64,000 bases of DNA from positions 2,580,756 to 2,644,755 of the forward strand of contig JBBCGJ010000001.1 in assembly GCA_037200985.1 (NCBI GenBank). Reading direction: 5' to 3'. The translations under genes and the position numbers were made by a program. The notes under the pieces are model-generated. The model had not been told where the DNA came from, ran no database searches, and saw nothing but the letters and a program-made list of their open reading frames with translations. The stretch comes from Rhizomicrobium sp. (GTDB lineage Bacteria > Pseudomonadota > Alphaproteobacteria > Micropepsales > Micropepsaceae). Shown here piece after piece: positions 10,251 through 21,660 of the stretch (position 1 is its first letter; every line of letters begins with the position of its first letter).

Positions 10251-10988
10251 ATGCAGCGCCCGATCCTCGCCGCCCTGTTCGCCCTCGCGATGCCGGCGAC
10301 GGCGCACGCGCAGGCGCCCGTCCTGTGCGACCGGCTCGGCGCGAACGCGCCGGTGGCGCTGACCTCGCACCTGCCGCCGCCCGAACTCTATCCGCCGCTG
10401 TCGGCGATGATGGGCGAAACCGGCATGACGATGGTGCGCTATTCGGTCGAAGCGAGCGGCGATGTCGGCGAGGCCGGCGTCGCGCGCTCGAGCGGCTCGC
10501 TGCGCCTGGACGATGCGGCGATCGCCTTCGTGAAAGGCTTCAAGTTCAAGCCCGCGACGGTCGACGGCAAACCCGCGGCCTGCGTCCGGCAGATCGGCGT
10601 GCAATGGGCGCTCCACGAGGATACCTCGCAGACGGCGGCGCATATCGGCGGACCGGCCCTCTATCCCGCGGCCGGGGACTTCCCGTCCGGCGCGTTGGCC
10701 GCGCACGAGGAGGGGACCGTCGACTTGATAGTCATGGTCGACGAGAAAGGCACCATCAACCTCATTCTGCCGATGACAAAGACGCGGTTCCCCGACCTCA
10801 ACGCCGCCACGGTCGCCTATCTGGGCCGGCAGAAGATCGTTGGACCGACCATCGACGGCAGCCCGGTTCGCGCGGCGATCATCGTGCGGGTGGTGTGGTC
10901 GCCGACCGGAAAGCCGCCGGAGGCCACAGCCTCCGCCCCGCCCGCGCCGCCGCCAGCCGGCGAGGATGCCCGGGCACAGCATCCTTGA
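10251..10988 (+). CDS. Periplasmic protein with two TonB C-terminal-like modules
   Basis: 245 residues: a signal peptide ('LAALFALAMPATAHAQA'), then two copies of a TonB-C-like fold. The first (about 45-120) has 'YPPLSAMMGETGMTMVRYSV', 'SSGSLRLDDAAIAFVKGFKF' and 'PATVDGKPA'. The second (about 140-220) has 'EEGTVDLIVMVDEKGTI', 'FPDLNAATVAYLGRQKI' and 'GPTIDGSPVRA'. A Pro/Ala tail ends the protein. Both repeats follow the order gly-x-hydrophobic strand, helix, 'P-x-xxDGxPV' seen in TonB/TolA C-termini. There is no membrane anchor or long Pro-rich spacer, so it is unlikely to be a true energy transducer. It starts 7 nt after the transglutaminase stop. Confidence 0.7.
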   Translation: MQRPILAALFALAMPATAHAQAPVLCDRLGANAPVALTSHLPPPELYPPLSAMMGETGMTMVRYSVEASGDVGEAGVARSSGSLRLDDAAIAFVKGFKFKPATVDGKPAACVRQIGVQWALHEDTSQTAAHIGGPALYPAAGDFPSGALAAHEEGTVDLIVMVDEKGTINLILPMTKTRFPDLNAATVAYLGRQKIVGPTIDGSPVRAAIIVRVVWSPTGKPPEATASAPPAPPPAGEDARAQHP

Positions 10989-10994
10989 GCGCCG

Positions 10995-11804
10995 TCAGGC
11001 GTCCCTGATCCCAAACCGCAACAGATCGAGCGGGCCGCGGCCCGCGCCGAAGCCGGGTGCATTCGCGATGGCGGCCTGCACGAAGGCGTGCCCGCGCGCG
11101 ACGGCGCCGGCGAGCGCCAGGCCCTGCCCCAACCCGCACGCGATGGCGGTCGACAGCGCGCAGCCGGTGCCGTGCGTGTGCCGGGTCTCGATGCGCGCGG
11201 CGGTGAAGGCGCGCGGCGGATCGTCGGGCGTGAACAGCATGTCCGTCAGCACGCCGCCTTCGCCATGGCCGCCCTTGATCAGCACCGCTTCGGGGCCGAG
11301 CGACAGCAGCGTCTCGCCGGCGCGCGCGATATCGCCGGACATCGCCGGCGCAAAGCCGCACAGGCGCCGGGCCTCCGGCAGGTTGGGCGTGATCAGCGCG
11401 GCGCGGGGAAAGAGTTCGGCCTTCAGCACCTCGACCACGGCCTGGTCCGCCAATGCGGTGCCGCTCGTCGCCGCCATGACCGGATCGACCACCAGCGGAA
11501 TGCCCCTGGCATGGGCGGCGAGGCTCGCGGCGACCGCGCGCGCGATCTCGGCCGAGCCCAGCATGCCGATCTTGATCGCGTCGGCGCCGATGTCGGACAG
11601 GCAACGCTCGATCTGCTCGCGCACCATGGCGGGCGCCATGAGCTGGATCGCGCCGATGCCGGTCGTGTCCTGCGCCGTCACCGCGGTGACCGCGGTCATC
11701 GCATAGACGCCGAGGGCGGACGCCGTCTTGATGTCCGCCTGGATGCCCGCCCCGCCGGAGGAATCCGAGCCGGCGACGGCGAGAAGCCGCGCGGGCTTCG
11801 TCAA
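10995..11804 (-). CDS. thiD: Hydroxymethylpyrimidine/phosphomethylpyrimidine kinase
   Basis: Phosphorylates HMP and HMP-P to give HMP-PP for thiamine synthesis. The 269 residues carry the ribokinase-fold motifs '[16 protein letters not shown]', '[11 protein letters not shown]' and the anion hole '[14 protein letters not shown]'. The start is a TTG at 11804 that overlaps the glmM stop as TTGA, with AGGAAG about 7 nt upstream, so thiD is translationally coupled to glmM. The stop lies 6 nt from the end of the convergent TonB-C-like gene. The other thiamine gene in the window, thiE, is 15 kb away. Confidence 0.95.
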   Translation of the reverse strand: MTKPARLLAVAGSDSSGGAGIQADIKTASALGVYAMTAVTAVTAQDTTGIGAIQLMAPAMVREQIERCLSDIGADAIKIGMLGSAEIARAVAASLAAHARGIPLVVDPVMAATSGTALADQAVVEVLKAELFPRAALITPNLPEARRLCGFAPAMSGDIARAGETLLSLGPEAVLIKGGHGEGGVLTDMLFTPDDPPRAFTAARIETRHTHGTGCALSTAIACGLGQGLALAGAVARGHAFVQAAIANAPGFGAGRGPLDLLRFGIRDA

Positions 11805-13147
11805 GCCGCGACTTCCTGGATCGCGCTCACGATGTCGTTCACCACCGAACGAACCAACGCCTCGTCGTCGCCTTCGGCCATCACGCGGATCACCGGCTCG
11901 GTGCCCGACTTGCGCACCAGCAGGCGCCCGGTGCCGTTGAGCCGCGCCTCGCCGTCCTTGATGCACTCGGCGACGCGGGCATTGCCGAGCGGCGAGCCCT
12001 TCTGATAGCGCACGCTTTCGAGCACCTGGGGCAGCGCATCGTAGAGATGCGCCGCCTGGCTCGCCGGCTTTCCGTCCGTCGCGAGCACCGCCAGCACCTG
12101 AAGGGCCGCTATCAGCCCGTCGCCGGTGGGCCCGATGTCGTTGAGCACGATATGGCCGGACTGCTCGCCGCCGACATTGTAGCCGCCCTTCTGCATCTGC
12201 TCGATCACATAGCGGTCGCCGACCGGGGCGCGCGCCAGGTTGAGATTCATGCCTTTCAGGTAGCGCTCGAGCCCGGCATTCGACATCACCGTGCCGACCA
12301 CGCCGCCCCCCTTGAGCCTTCCCTTCGCCGACCAGGATGTCGCCAGCAGGGCGAGCACCTGGTCGCCGTCGATGATGCGGCCGCGCTCGTCGCACATCAC
12401 GACGCGGTCGGCGTCGCCGTCCAGAGCGATGCCGAAATTGGCGCGCATCTCGCGCACCTTGGCCGACATGGCCTCCGGCGAGGTCGAGCCGCAATCCGAA
12501 TTGATGTTGAAGCCGTTGGGCGCAACGCCGATGGCGACCACCTCGGCGCCGAGTTCCCACAGCACCTCGGGCGCGACCTTGTAGGCGGCGCCGTTGGCGC
12601 AATCGATCACGATGCGCAGGCCCTCCAGAGTGAGGTCGGTGGGGAAGGTGCGCTTGGCGAATTCGATGTAGCGCGCCTGGGAATCGTCGATGCGCTTGGC
12701 GCGGCCGAGCTTGGGCGCGGTGGCGAGGCCGGATTCGAGTCCGTTGTCCATCAGCGATTCGATCGCCGCTTCGTGCTCGTCGGACAGCTTGCAGCCGTCC
12801 GGGCCGAAGAACTTGATGCCGTTGTCCTGGTACTGGTTGTGCGAGGCGGTGATCATCACGCCCATGTCGGCGCGCAGGCTGCGCGTCAGCATGGAGACGG
12901 CCGGCGTCGGCAGGGGCCCGAACAGGAAGACGTCCATGCCGACCGCGGTGAAACCGGCGGTCAGCGCGTTCTCCAGCATATAGCCCGACAGGCGGGTGTC
13001 CTTGCCGATCACGACGCGATGGCGATGTTCGCCGCGCGTGAAGATGCGGCCGGCCGCCATGCCGGCGCGCATCGCGACGGCCGGCGTCATGGAACCTGAA
13101 TTGGCGCGGCCACGGATGCCGTCGGTGCCGAAGTACTTCCGGCTCAT
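11801..13147 (-). CDS. glmM: Phosphoglucosamine mutase
   Basis: Interconverts glucosamine-6-P and glucosamine-1-P for UDP-GlcNAc, peptidoglycan and LPS synthesis. 448 residues, the normal length. Visible are the N-terminal '[14 protein letters not shown]', the phosphoserine loop '[12 protein letters not shown]', the Mg-binding 'DGDADR', the sugar loop 'GGEQSGHI' and the phosphate-binding '[11 protein letters not shown]'. It sits downstream of folP in the common alphaproteobacterial order ftsH-folP-glmM. The stop overlaps the thiD TTG start. Confidence 0.98.
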   Translation of the reverse strand: MSRKYFGTDGIRGRANSGSMTPAVAMRAGMAAGRIFTRGEHRHRVVIGKDTRLSGYMLENALTAGFTAVGMDVFLFGPLPTPAVSMLTRSLRADMGVMITASHNQYQDNGIKFFGPDGCKLSDEHEAAIESLMDNGLESGLATAPKLGRAKRIDDSQARYIEFAKRTFPTDLTLEGLRIVIDCANGAAYKVAPEVLWELGAEVVAIGVAPNGFNINSDCGSTSPEAMSAKVREMRANFGIALDGDADRVVMCDERGRIIDGDQVLALLATSWSAKGRLKGGGVVGTVMSNAGLERYLKGMNLNLARAPVGDRYVIEQMQKGGYNVGGEQSGHIVLNDIGPTGDGLIAALQVLAVLATDGKPASQAAHLYDALPQVLESVRYQKGSPLGNARVAECIKDGEARLNGTGRLLVRKSGTEPVIRVMAEGDDEALVRSVVNDIVSAIQEVAA

Positions 13148-13233
13148 GCGCTGTCGATCCCCTGGGTGCGGTGCGGATTTAACAGCATTTTGACAGCGAG
13201 AGGCGCAACAATTGTTAACGGATGCGACAGCGC

Positions 13234-14025
13234 CTAGCCGCCGTCCAGGGCTTTTTCCAGCAAAAGCGCGTCCTTCAGTTGCCCCGGCGCGTGGGTCCGG
13301 ATGAAATCCGCCCCCCGGCGAACGGCGTGGAGCTCGGCCGCCAGGCTCGCCGGTCCGGCCTCGGCGGCGTTCTTGCCGGTGATCCGGCGCAGGAAGGATT
13401 TCCGGGAGACCGAGACCAGAAGGGGAAGGCCGTAGCGCGCCTTGAGATCGGGAAGTTGCCGCAGGACGGTGAAGGAGGCTTGCGGGTCGGAGCCCAGGAA
13501 GAAGCCCATGCCGGGATCGAGGATCAGCCGCTCGCGCGCGACGCCGGCCTTTTCAAGCACCGCGAGCCGCGTGTCGAAGAAGCGGATGACGCGGTCCATG
13601 ATCTCGCCCGCGGGAATGTGCACGCGCGTGGCCGGGCCGCGCTGCTGCACCGAATGCATGACGATGAGCTTCGACCGCGCGGCCGCGAGATCGGGGTAGA
13701 GCGCCGGATCGGCGAAGCCTTCGATGTCGTTGAGATAGGCGACGCCCTCAGCCAGGGCCCAGCGCTGCACCGGCGGCGAAAACGTGTCGATGGAGAGCGG
13801 CACGCCGGCGAGTGCCGGCAGCACCGAAGCCAGCCGCGCGATCTCGACCTCCGGCGCGACGCCGCGCGAATTGGGATTGGAAGAGGCCGCCCCGATATCG
13901 AGTACATCCGCGCCCTGCGCCGCCAGCGCCTTGCCTTGCGCAATCGCCGCCTCCGGATCGAGATACTTGCCCCCGTCCGAGAAGGAATCGTCGGTGATGT
14001 TGAGGATGCCGAGGATGACCGTCAT
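13234..14025 (-). CDS. folP: Dihydropteroate synthase
   Basis: Condenses p-aminobenzoate with hydroxymethyl-dihydropterin diphosphate in folate synthesis; the sulfonamide target. 263 residues with '[16 protein letters not shown]', '[17 protein letters not shown]', '[16 protein letters not shown]', '[12 protein letters not shown]' and '[15 protein letters not shown]'. The ATG at 14025 overlaps the stop of the upstream small secreted protein as ATGA, so translation is coupled. The first strand begins only 4 residues before the substrate loop, shorter than in enterobacterial FolP. Position 2 of the usual 'NxTPDSF' is changed to 'NITDDSF'. Confidence 0.95.
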   Translation of the reverse strand: MTVILGILNITDDSFSDGGKYLDPEAAIAQGKALAAQGADVLDIGAASSNPNSRGVAPEVEIARLASVLPALAGVPLSIDTFSPPVQRWALAEGVAYLNDIEGFADPALYPDLAAARSKLIVMHSVQQRGPATRVHIPAGEIMDRVIRFFDTRLAVLEKAGVARERLILDPGMGFFLGSDPQASFTVLRQLPDLKARYGLPLLVSVSRKSFLRRITGKNAAEAGPASLAAELHAVRRGADFIRTHAPGQLKDALLLEKALDGG

Positions 14026-14363
14026 GGCCTGCGGCGGCCGAAAGGCGTGAAACGCGACGGCGCCGCGCCGTCCGGACTCCAGCCGATCCACACCGGTCGC
14101 GCGGTATCGCCGCCCTCGAACAGGACCCACACCGTCGCGCCGGGCGGCGGCGATGCGGTCGCCCGCGGATCGGCCGTGAAGGGCACGCTGGCGCTTGCCC
14201 ATTCGGTGAGGCCGTCGAGATCGGGGATGCGCACAAGCAGGCGAAAGGCGCGCTGCGGATCGGCCGACGATTCGACGGTGGCGCGGTGAAGCGCGAAATC
14301 GGCGGCCTGTGCCGGCGCCGCGGCAATCAGAGCGGCGACCGCCGCCGGAACCGTCAGACGCAT
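14022..14363 (-). CDS. Small secreted protein with gp5/VgrG-like OB motif
   Basis: 113 residues: a signal peptide ('LTVPAAVAALIAAAPAQA'), a beta-rich middle ('RAFRLLVRIPDLDGLTEWA'), and the C-terminal stretch 'PPGATVWVLFEGGD' followed by 'ARPVWIGW'. That last pattern (G-x-x-VWV-x-FEGGD-x4-PVW-x-G) is the hallmark of the OB-fold of phage baseplate gp5/gpV and VgrG spikes, known from family knowledge. No phage genes lie nearby. It lies between ftsH and folP and its stop overlaps the folP start (ATGA). GGGGGAAGG sits just before the ATG. Function unknown. Confidence 0.7.
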   Translation of the reverse strand: MRLTVPAAVAALIAAAPAQAADFALHRATVESSADPQRAFRLLVRIPDLDGLTEWASASVPFTADPRATASPPPGATVWVLFEGGDTARPVWIGWSPDGAAPSRFTPFGRRRP

Positions 14364-14421
14364 TCCTTCCCCCGTCGGATTGACGGAGGAAGGATAGCAT
14401 CGATTGGACGAAATGAGAGGT

Positions 14422-16344
<1,923 letters not shown>

Positions 16345-16531
16345 AGGGCCGTCCTTTCGAGCGGGGGCCAGGGCCTAAGGCACGACATGCGACCTGACAG
16401 ATAGGTCGCTTTTAGCCGATTGCCAGCCTGCAAAACGTTAAGAGTTTTGCACCGGCACCGCAATGACAATGCCGAAAGCCGATTAACACAGTCTGATCGA
16501 GATCAGCCTACGGCGCCGGCCCCGAAACGGA

Positions 16532-17533
16532 TCATTTGCCGCGGGAGCGGGCAGTTTCCCTGGCGATCGTCACGGTTTCCGCGCCAAAAGCCCCACTGCG
16601 GCCGGGGGCAAAGAACACACGGCAGCCATGCAGCGTCGCGCCGCCGCCCAGCGTGCCGTCGCGGAGCCGGTCGAACAGGCGCTCCAGCCGCTCGAACCGC
16701 GGGCGATAGGCTTGGCCCGAAACGGCCATCAGGAGTTGCGCCAGGGCGCGCAAGCCCACTTCGCGCGGCGCCGCGGCCAGGCCGGACGCATCGACATCGA
16801 GGCCGTCCTCGCATGGGCGGACCACGCGCGCCAGCACCGCGGCGGTGACGGCATCGAGCGCCTCGCGGGCCCGCGACAGATGCGCCGCCGCGGCCGCGAT
16901 GCGCTGGCGCGACAGCCCCGCCTCCTCCAGTGCCGGAATGAGCTTGCGCAGGCGGACGCGGGCGAAGCGGTCTTCGTCGTTCATCGGATCGTCGAGCCAG
17001 GGAAGCTTCTTCGCCGTCAGATGGGCGCGGACCGCATCGCGCTCCAGCGCGAGCAGCGGCCGAACGATGCCGAGTTCGCGAAAGCCCGGCAGGGGAAAGG
17101 GCGCGATGGCGCGCATCGCGGCCAGCCCGTCGATGCCGCTGCCGCGCATCAGCCGCAGCAGGAAGGTCTCGGCCTGGTCGTCGCGCGTATGCGCGACATA
17201 GAGCGCGGCGATGCCGTTCCGCTTCGCCCAATCGCCCATCAGCCGATAGCGCGCCTCGCGCGCCTTCGCCTCGATATCCGCCGTCGGGCGCGGCCCGGTC
17301 CAGCGCAGCGTCTTGGGCTTCAAGCCCGCTTCGCGCGCCCAGCGCATGACCTTGCGGGCGTCGGCACCGGAGTCCGCTCTGAGGTCATGATCCACCGTGA
17401 CCACGATGGGCGGCGGGCGGCGCTTTTTTTTCGCCCAGCCCGCGAGCAGATGCATCAGCGCAATCGAATCGCCGCCGCCCGAAACGGCCACGGCACCCGG
17501 CCAGGGCGCGCCGGCGGCGAGAAGCTCCGCCAT
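16532..17533 (-). CDS. tilS: tRNA(Ile)-lysidine synthetase
   Basis: Converts C34 of the CAU-anticodon tRNA-Ile to lysidine, an essential decoding step. The N-terminal ATP-pyrophosphatase motif 'AVSGGGDSIALMHLL' is clear, followed by 'VTVDHDLRADSGADA', 'AHTRDDQAETFLLRLMRGSG' and the 'WLDDPMNDEDRFARVRLR' region typical of TilS. The ATG at 17533 (333 residues) is given because it starts 20 nt after the cpoB stop. An ATG at 17650 would add 39 Pro/Ala/Arg-rich residues and overlap cpoB by 98 nt; it cannot be excluded. Confidence 0.92.
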   Translation of the reverse strand: MAELLAAGAPWPGAVAVSGGGDSIALMHLLAGWAKKKRRPPPIVVTVDHDLRADSGADARKVMRWAREAGLKPKTLRWTGPRPTADIEAKAREARYRLMGDWAKRNGIAALYVAHTRDDQAETFLLRLMRGSGIDGLAAMRAIAPFPLPGFRELGIVRPLLALERDAVRAHLTAKKLPWLDDPMNDEDRFARVRLRKLIPALEEAGLSRQRIAAAAAHLSRAREALDAVTAAVLARVVRPCEDGLDVDASGLAAAPREVGLRALAQLLMAVSGQAYRPRFERLERLFDRLRDGTLGGGATLHGCRVFFAPGRSGAFGAETVTIARETARSRGK

Positions 17534-17552
17534 CGCGGCGGCGAAACGGTCC

Positions 17553-18554
17553 TCAAGCCTCGGCGCGGCAGGCGGCGGCTTTGCGCGCGTCGGAGCCTTG
17601 GGCGAGGAGGCTCTTGCTGGCCTTGGGGTATTTGGCCGGGAGCGCGGCAAGGGCGGTGCAACCTTCCTTCTTCTGCCCGGCGGCGATCAGCGCCTGGCCG
17701 AGCTTGAGCATGCTATCGGGCGCGCGGACCGAGGTGGGATATTTCTTGATCACCTCGGCGAAGGCGCGCGTCGCATTGTCGTAGTCCTTCTGCACATAGG
17801 CGATGTCGCCGACCCAATAGACGGCCTGCGGCGTCAGATCGCTCTGCGGATTGGCGTCGGCGAAGGCGCGGAAGGCGGCGCGCGCGTCGTCGTAGCGCGC
17901 TTTCGCCAGGAGGTTCATCGCCGACGAGAACTGATCGCGGGCCGCATCGTCGCCCGGACCGGGCCCCGGCGCCGCGGCCGCGCTGCCGGCCGGCAAGGTT
18001 CCGAGCACGCCCGGCGGTGGCGCAAGGTGGCTGTCGCCGCGCGGCGCCACGGTCATCGGGGCGGACATCGCCGGGGCCGGCGCGCCGGGTGCCATGCTCA
18101 GGGCGGGACCGGCCGCGGGACCCGAGCCCGGGCAGGGAATGGCGTTGGGATCGCCCTGGCCCGTCGCGGTGCCGAGCTGCTGCGCGGCCAGGGCGCAGAG
18201 GCGGTATTCGAAATCCTTCTGCTGGCGGTCGATCTTGTCGTTCAGCTCGGTGACGCGGTGCGACAATTCCTCGTTCTGTCCGGTCAGGGTGCGCACGCTG
18301 TCTTCCAGGTCGCGCACCTTGTCGCTCAGCGAACGGATCTGGCTGTCCTGGCCGTCCTCGTGCTGCTGGCGCGCCGCCTTCTCCTCGTCGCTTTCGCCGA
18401 ACAGGTCGGCGACGCGGACATAGCCGGCCGGGCTAGGGGCGGGCGCGGCATAGTGCGGAACCGGCGGCGCGACGTTGGAGGCGCCCACCGTGATCGCCAG
18501 AAGCAGCGCGACGACGGAACTCGCGCCGACGATCCCCAGTCTCGATCCGGTCAT
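17553..18554 (-). CDS. cpoB: Cell division coordinator CpoB / Tol-Pal protein YbgF
   Basis: A 333-residue periplasmic protein that links Tol-Pal to peptidoglycan synthesis at division. An N-terminal signal sequence ('GIVGASSVVALLLAITVGAS') is followed by a coiled coil (about 65-125, 'IRSLSDKVRDLEDSVRTL'), a Pro/Ala linker, and C-terminal TPR repeats ('YDDARAAFRAFADANPQ', 'AVYWVGDIAYVQKDYDNA', 'APDSMLKLGQALIAAGQ'). A strong GAAGGAGG lies before the ATG. It is downstream of pal in the tol block but separated by a 130-bp palindromic repeat. Confidence 0.93.
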   Translation of the reverse strand: MTGSRLGIVGASSVVALLLAITVGASNVAPPVPHYAAPAPSPAGYVRVADLFGESDEEKAARQQHEDGQDSQIRSLSDKVRDLEDSVRTLTGQNEELSHRVTELNDKIDRQQKDFEYRLCALAAQQLGTATGQGDPNAIPCPGSGPAAGPALSMAPGAPAPAMSAPMTVAPRGDSHLAPPPGVLGTLPAGSAAAAPGPGPGDDAARDQFSSAMNLLAKARYDDARAAFRAFADANPQSDLTPQAVYWVGDIAYVQKDYDNATRAFAEVIKKYPTSVRAPDSMLKLGQALIAAGQKKEGCTALAALPAKYPKASKSLLAQGSDARKAAACRAEA

Positions 18555-18627
18555 GGTCGCCTCCTTCTGCGAAGCTCGCCGAACACTTAGCCGAAAATGG
18601 GGCTTGGCGGAATTTGTGCCGAATTTA

Positions 18628-18757
18628 CCCTCCCCTTGAGGGAGGGTCGAAATCTGCGAAGCAGATTTCGGGGAGGGGTCGGGCCGCGTGGCTGAACCCC
18701 TCCCCGAAAAATTCTTCGCTCCGCTTCGAATTTTTCGACCCTCCCTCGAGGGGAGGG
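18628..18757. repeat. Family-1 palindromic repeat, copy B
   Basis: A 130-bp element with ends CCCTCCCCTTGAGGGAGGG and CCCTCCCTCGAGGGGAGGG. Its left half holds the hairpin AAATCTGC-GAA-GCAGATTT followed by CGGGGAGGGG. Its right half begins CCCCTCCCCGAAAAATTC and closes with GAATTTTTCG. It is the most regular copy and lies between pal and cpoB, where it could attenuate transcription or stabilise pal mRNA 3' ends (inference). Confidence 0.88.
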
Positions 18758-18814
18758 TCAAACGAAAAAGGCGCCCGACGTATCGAGCGCCTCTTCCAAT
18801 CGGTGGAACTACGC

Positions 18815-19327
18815 TTACGAGTTCGCGCCGGAGGTCACCGACGTCACGCCGCGGCGGTTCTGCGCCCAGCAATCTTCCGTCGATTCCGAGCAGATCGGAT
18901 GTTCCTTGCCGTAGGAGATCGTGTCGACCCGCGACGACGAAACGCCGAGGCTGACCAGATATTCCTTCACCGCATTGGCGCGCCGGGCGCCGAGCGCGAG
19001 ATTGTATTCGCGCGTGCCGCGCTCGTCGCAATCGCCTTCGACCGTGACGCGCACGCTGGGGTATTTCTGCAGCCAGGTCGCCTGGCGCTGCAGCGTCGCC
19101 CTGTCGTTGTCCTCGATATTGTACTGGTTGTAGGCGAAGTGGACCGTGTCGCCGACATTGACGCGCAGATCCTCGGCGCTGCCGGGAACGATCGTCGAGG
19201 TCGGGGCTGAATTGCTCGGCGCGCTCGCCATCGGCGGCGGCGCGTCATTCGTGGGCTTCGGCGTCGAGCACCCGGCCAACAACAGTGCAACCGACAGCAC
19301 GGCCAAACCTGCGGAAATCTTCGTCAT
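18815..19327 (-). CDS. pal: Peptidoglycan-associated lipoprotein Pal
   Basis: A 170-residue outer-membrane lipoprotein anchoring the membrane to peptidoglycan in the Tol-Pal system. The lipobox 'LLLAGC' puts the acylated cysteine at residue 20. A short Pro/Ser linker leads to an OmpA-like domain with 'VHFAYNQYNIEDND', 'VTVEGDCDERGTREYNLALG' (the DAP-binding region) and 'RRANAVKEYLVSLG'. It is 138 bp downstream of tolB. Confidence 0.98.
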   Translation of the reverse strand: MTKISAGLAVLSVALLLAGCSTPKPTNDAPPPMASAPSNSAPTSTIVPGSAEDLRVNVGDTVHFAYNQYNIEDNDRATLQRQATWLQKYPSVRVTVEGDCDERGTREYNLALGARRANAVKEYLVSLGVSSSRVDTISYGKEHPICSESTEDCWAQNRRGVTSVTSGANS

Positions 19328-19465
19328 CGAATTCGGACTCCTCCAAATGTTGGCCAGGACGTCTCGCCATCGTGCGATGGCCGGCCACGGAACTTACGAT
19401 CTAACGCATTCGTGGCCAAAAAGAGCCAAAAAACGCTAGCGGGGATAAGTTTACGGACGTAACTC

Positions 19466-20782
19466 CTATTGGATCAAGGGCGACCAGGCCGGATCGGAGG
19501 CGTCGCCGGGCGTCGGCACGCGCCTTTCGTTGCGTCCCGAGACGTCGATCGACCAGATTTGCGAGCCGCGCCCGCCCTGGACCGTGCGGCCGAACATGAT
19601 GACACGGCCGTTCGGCGCCCAGGTCGGACCTTCATCCTCCCAGCCATTTGTGATGATTCGCGCACCCGAGCCGTCGGTTTTCATCACGCCGACATGGAAT
19701 CCGCCGCTTTGATTGGTAAATGCGATCAGGTCGCCGCGCGGACTCCACACCGGCGTGCCGTTACGGCCCGACGAGAACGAGATGCGGCGCGGGCTCGAAC
19801 CGTCGGCGTTCATAACATAAATCTGTTGGCTGCCGCCGCGGTCGGATTCGAAGGCAATCTGGGTTCCGTCCGGCGAAAAGGACGGCGAGGTGTCGATGCC
19901 CGGATCGGTCGTTAACCGCGTTATCGCCCGAGTTCGCAGATCCATCACATAAATGTCGGAATTGCCGCCGGATTCCAGCGACATGGCGACCTTGTTGCCG
20001 TCCGGCGAGAAGCGTGGCGAAAAGGTCATATTCGGGAAATTTCCGAGCATCTCCTGCCGGCCGCTCTCCAGATCGAACAGATAGACCCGCGGCTTGGTGC
20101 CGATATACGACATATACGCGATCATCTGCGCCGTCGGATTGAAGCGCGGCGTCAGCACCAGATAGTCGCCGCGGGTGAGGAAGATCGGATTGGCGCCGTC
20201 CTGGTCCATCACCGCCAGCCGCTTCTTGCGGGCGAGGGCCGGCCCGGACTCGGAGATGAACACGACGCGGGTGTCGAAATAGCCCTTTTCACCGGTGATG
20301 CGCTGGTAGATCGCATCCGCGATGATGTGCGCGATGCGGCGCCAATTGTCGGGGGTGGTGAAATATTGCTGCCCGATCATCTGGCTTTCGCCATAGACGT
20401 CCCACAGCCGGAAATCGACGCGCAGTCTGCCGTCGGGCTGGCTCTGCACCTGGCCGGCGACGAGGGCCTGGGCGCTCAGCGCGCGCCAGCTCGCGAATTG
20501 CGGCGCGGTGTTGATGTTGGTGATCTTCTCGATGAAGGCCTTGGGGTCCAGCTGACGGAACAGGCCCGAGCGGTCGAGATCGGCGCGGATCACCTTGGCG
20601 ATGTTCTGGCCCGCGACCGTGTCGCCGGCGGTCGGCGCCGCGAAATCGGGAATGGCGATCGGCATGGGCTGCACGTTCGCCTGGTCGACGGTCACATGCA
20701 GTTCGGCGCGCGCGGGCGCGGCCAGAATCGTCAGCGCGAGGCCCAAGGCTGCGGCCAGTCGGATCAGGCGGCTGTCGGTCAT
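19466..20782 (-). CDS. tolB: Tol-Pal translocation protein TolB
   Basis: A periplasmic protein bridging TolA and Pal. 438 residues: signal peptide ('[12 protein letters not shown]'), N-terminal alpha/beta domain ('[20 protein letters not shown]', '[14 protein letters not shown]'), then a WD40-like beta-propeller with repeated '[18 protein letters not shown]', '[18 protein letters not shown]' and '[18 protein letters not shown]'. The ATG at 20782 has GGGAG about 9 nt upstream. A GTG at 20800 overlapping the tolA stop is the alternative. Confidence 0.97.
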   Translation of the reverse strand: MTDSRLIRLAAALGLALTILAAPARAELHVTVDQANVQPMPIAIPDFAAPTAGDTVAGQNIAKVIRADLDRSGLFRQLDPKAFIEKITNINTAPQFASWRALSAQALVAGQVQSQPDGRLRVDFRLWDVYGESQMIGQQYFTTPDNWRRIAHIIADAIYQRITGEKGYFDTRVVFISESGPALARKKRLAVMDQDGANPIFLTRGDYLVLTPRFNPTAQMIAYMSYIGTKPRVYLFDLESGRQEMLGNFPNMTFSPRFSPDGNKVAMSLESGGNSDIYVMDLRTRAITRLTTDPGIDTSPSFSPDGTQIAFESDRGGSQQIYVMNADGSSPRRISFSSGRNGTPVWSPRGDLIAFTNQSGGFHVGVMKTDGSGARIITNGWEDEGPTWAPNGRVIMFGRTVQGGRGSQIWSIDVSGRNERRVPTPGDASDPAWSPLIQ

Positions 20783-20796
20783 TCTTAGGTCTCCCG

Positions 20797-21660
20797 TCAC
20801 TGGCTCAATTGGCGCGGATCGAAGTTGATCGTGATGTCGTGCCAGGTGCTGTACTTGTCGGCCGGCAGTTTATAGGGCGCGCAGGTGTAGATCGCACGCC
20901 GCGCCGCTTCGGCGGCCGCGCGCATGAACGGATCGGACGCCGCGACCGCCGCCGAGTCTGCCGACAATTGTGGCGGCTGTGCGACGCTGCCGTCGGGATT
21001 GAGGAAAAGCTGGAACACCGGGATCAGCCGCTCGGGATGCGGCGCGCCGACCGGCGGGTTCCAGCATTGCGCGATCTGGTTCTTCAAGGCATCGACCAGG
21101 TCCATGGTCATCGCGTTCATCGCGCCGATGCCCTTCACCGTGCGGTCGGCGACATGCGCATTGCGCGGCGTCGCGGCCGGCTTGGTGAGCTTGTTGAGCA
21201 GATCGGCGAAGTCGTCCGCTTTGGGCTTCGGCGGCGCCGGAGTCGGGGCCGGCGCGGCCGGCACGGGCTTCACCTGCGGCTTGGGCGGCGGCGGCGAAGG
21301 CTTGGGGACCGGCGGCGCAGGCGCCGGCTCGGGCGCGGCTTCGGCCACCGGCGGCGGCTCGGGCGTCGGCGTCGGCGGCGGCGGCACCGGTTGCGGCGGC
21401 GGCTGCGGTTCTTCCTCCGCCGGCTTGGGCTGCACGCGCTGCACCGTCGGCGCGATGTTCGTCTTGTCGGCGACCGTCACCAGATCGACCGGGATCGGCG
21501 GCGGCGATTCGTCGGCGATCTCGAGCTTGTGCTGCCAGCTGAACAGCGTCGCCGCCACGATGGCGGCGTGCAGAAGCAGCGCCACCACGATACCGACGCG
21601 CGGTCCGCGCGCGGTGGTCGGGACCCGCCTAGTGGTCTTGAGGGTTAGGCTTTGCGACAT
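20797..21660 (-). CDS. tolA: TolA/TonB-type energy transducer
   Basis: An inner-membrane protein of 287 residues spanning the periplasm. It has a basic N-terminus, one transmembrane helix ('[19 protein letters not shown]', about 22-40), and a long Pro-rich spacer (about 75-150) in place of the long helix of enterobacterial TolA. The C-terminal domain has '[17 protein letters not shown]', '[13 protein letters not shown]' and '[15 protein letters not shown]'. The spacer looks TonB-like, but the tolQ-R-A-B-pal context and the CAPY motif support TolA. The start lies inside tolR (32-nt overlap). Confidence 0.92.
   Translation of the reverse strand: MSQSLTLKTTRRVPTTARGPRVGIVVALLLHAAIVAATLFSWQHKLEIADESPPPIPVDLVTVADKTNIAPTVQRVQPKPAEEEPQPPPQPVPPPPTPTPEPPPVAEAAPEPAPAPPVPKPSPPPPKPQVKPVPAAPAPTPAPPKPKADDFADLLNKLTKPAATPRNAHVADRTVKGIGAMNAMTMDLVDALKNQIAQCWNPPVGAPHPERLIPVFQLFLNPDGSVAQPPQLSADSAAVAASDPFMRAAAEAARRAIYTCAPYKLPADKYSTWHDITINFDPRQLSQ

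Noticed and set aside
14022-14363. Prophage remnant, because of the gp5-like motif
   Set aside because: No other phage gene nearby, it has a signal peptide and is coupled to folP.
16532-17650. Longer tilS start at 17650
   Set aside because: The added residues are Pro/Ala-rich without TilS homology and would overlap cpoB by 98 nt; kept only as an alternative.
18628-18757. Possible CRISPR-like array
   Set aside because: The repeats are palindromic, dispersed single elements; no regularly spaced direct repeats and no cas genes were seen.
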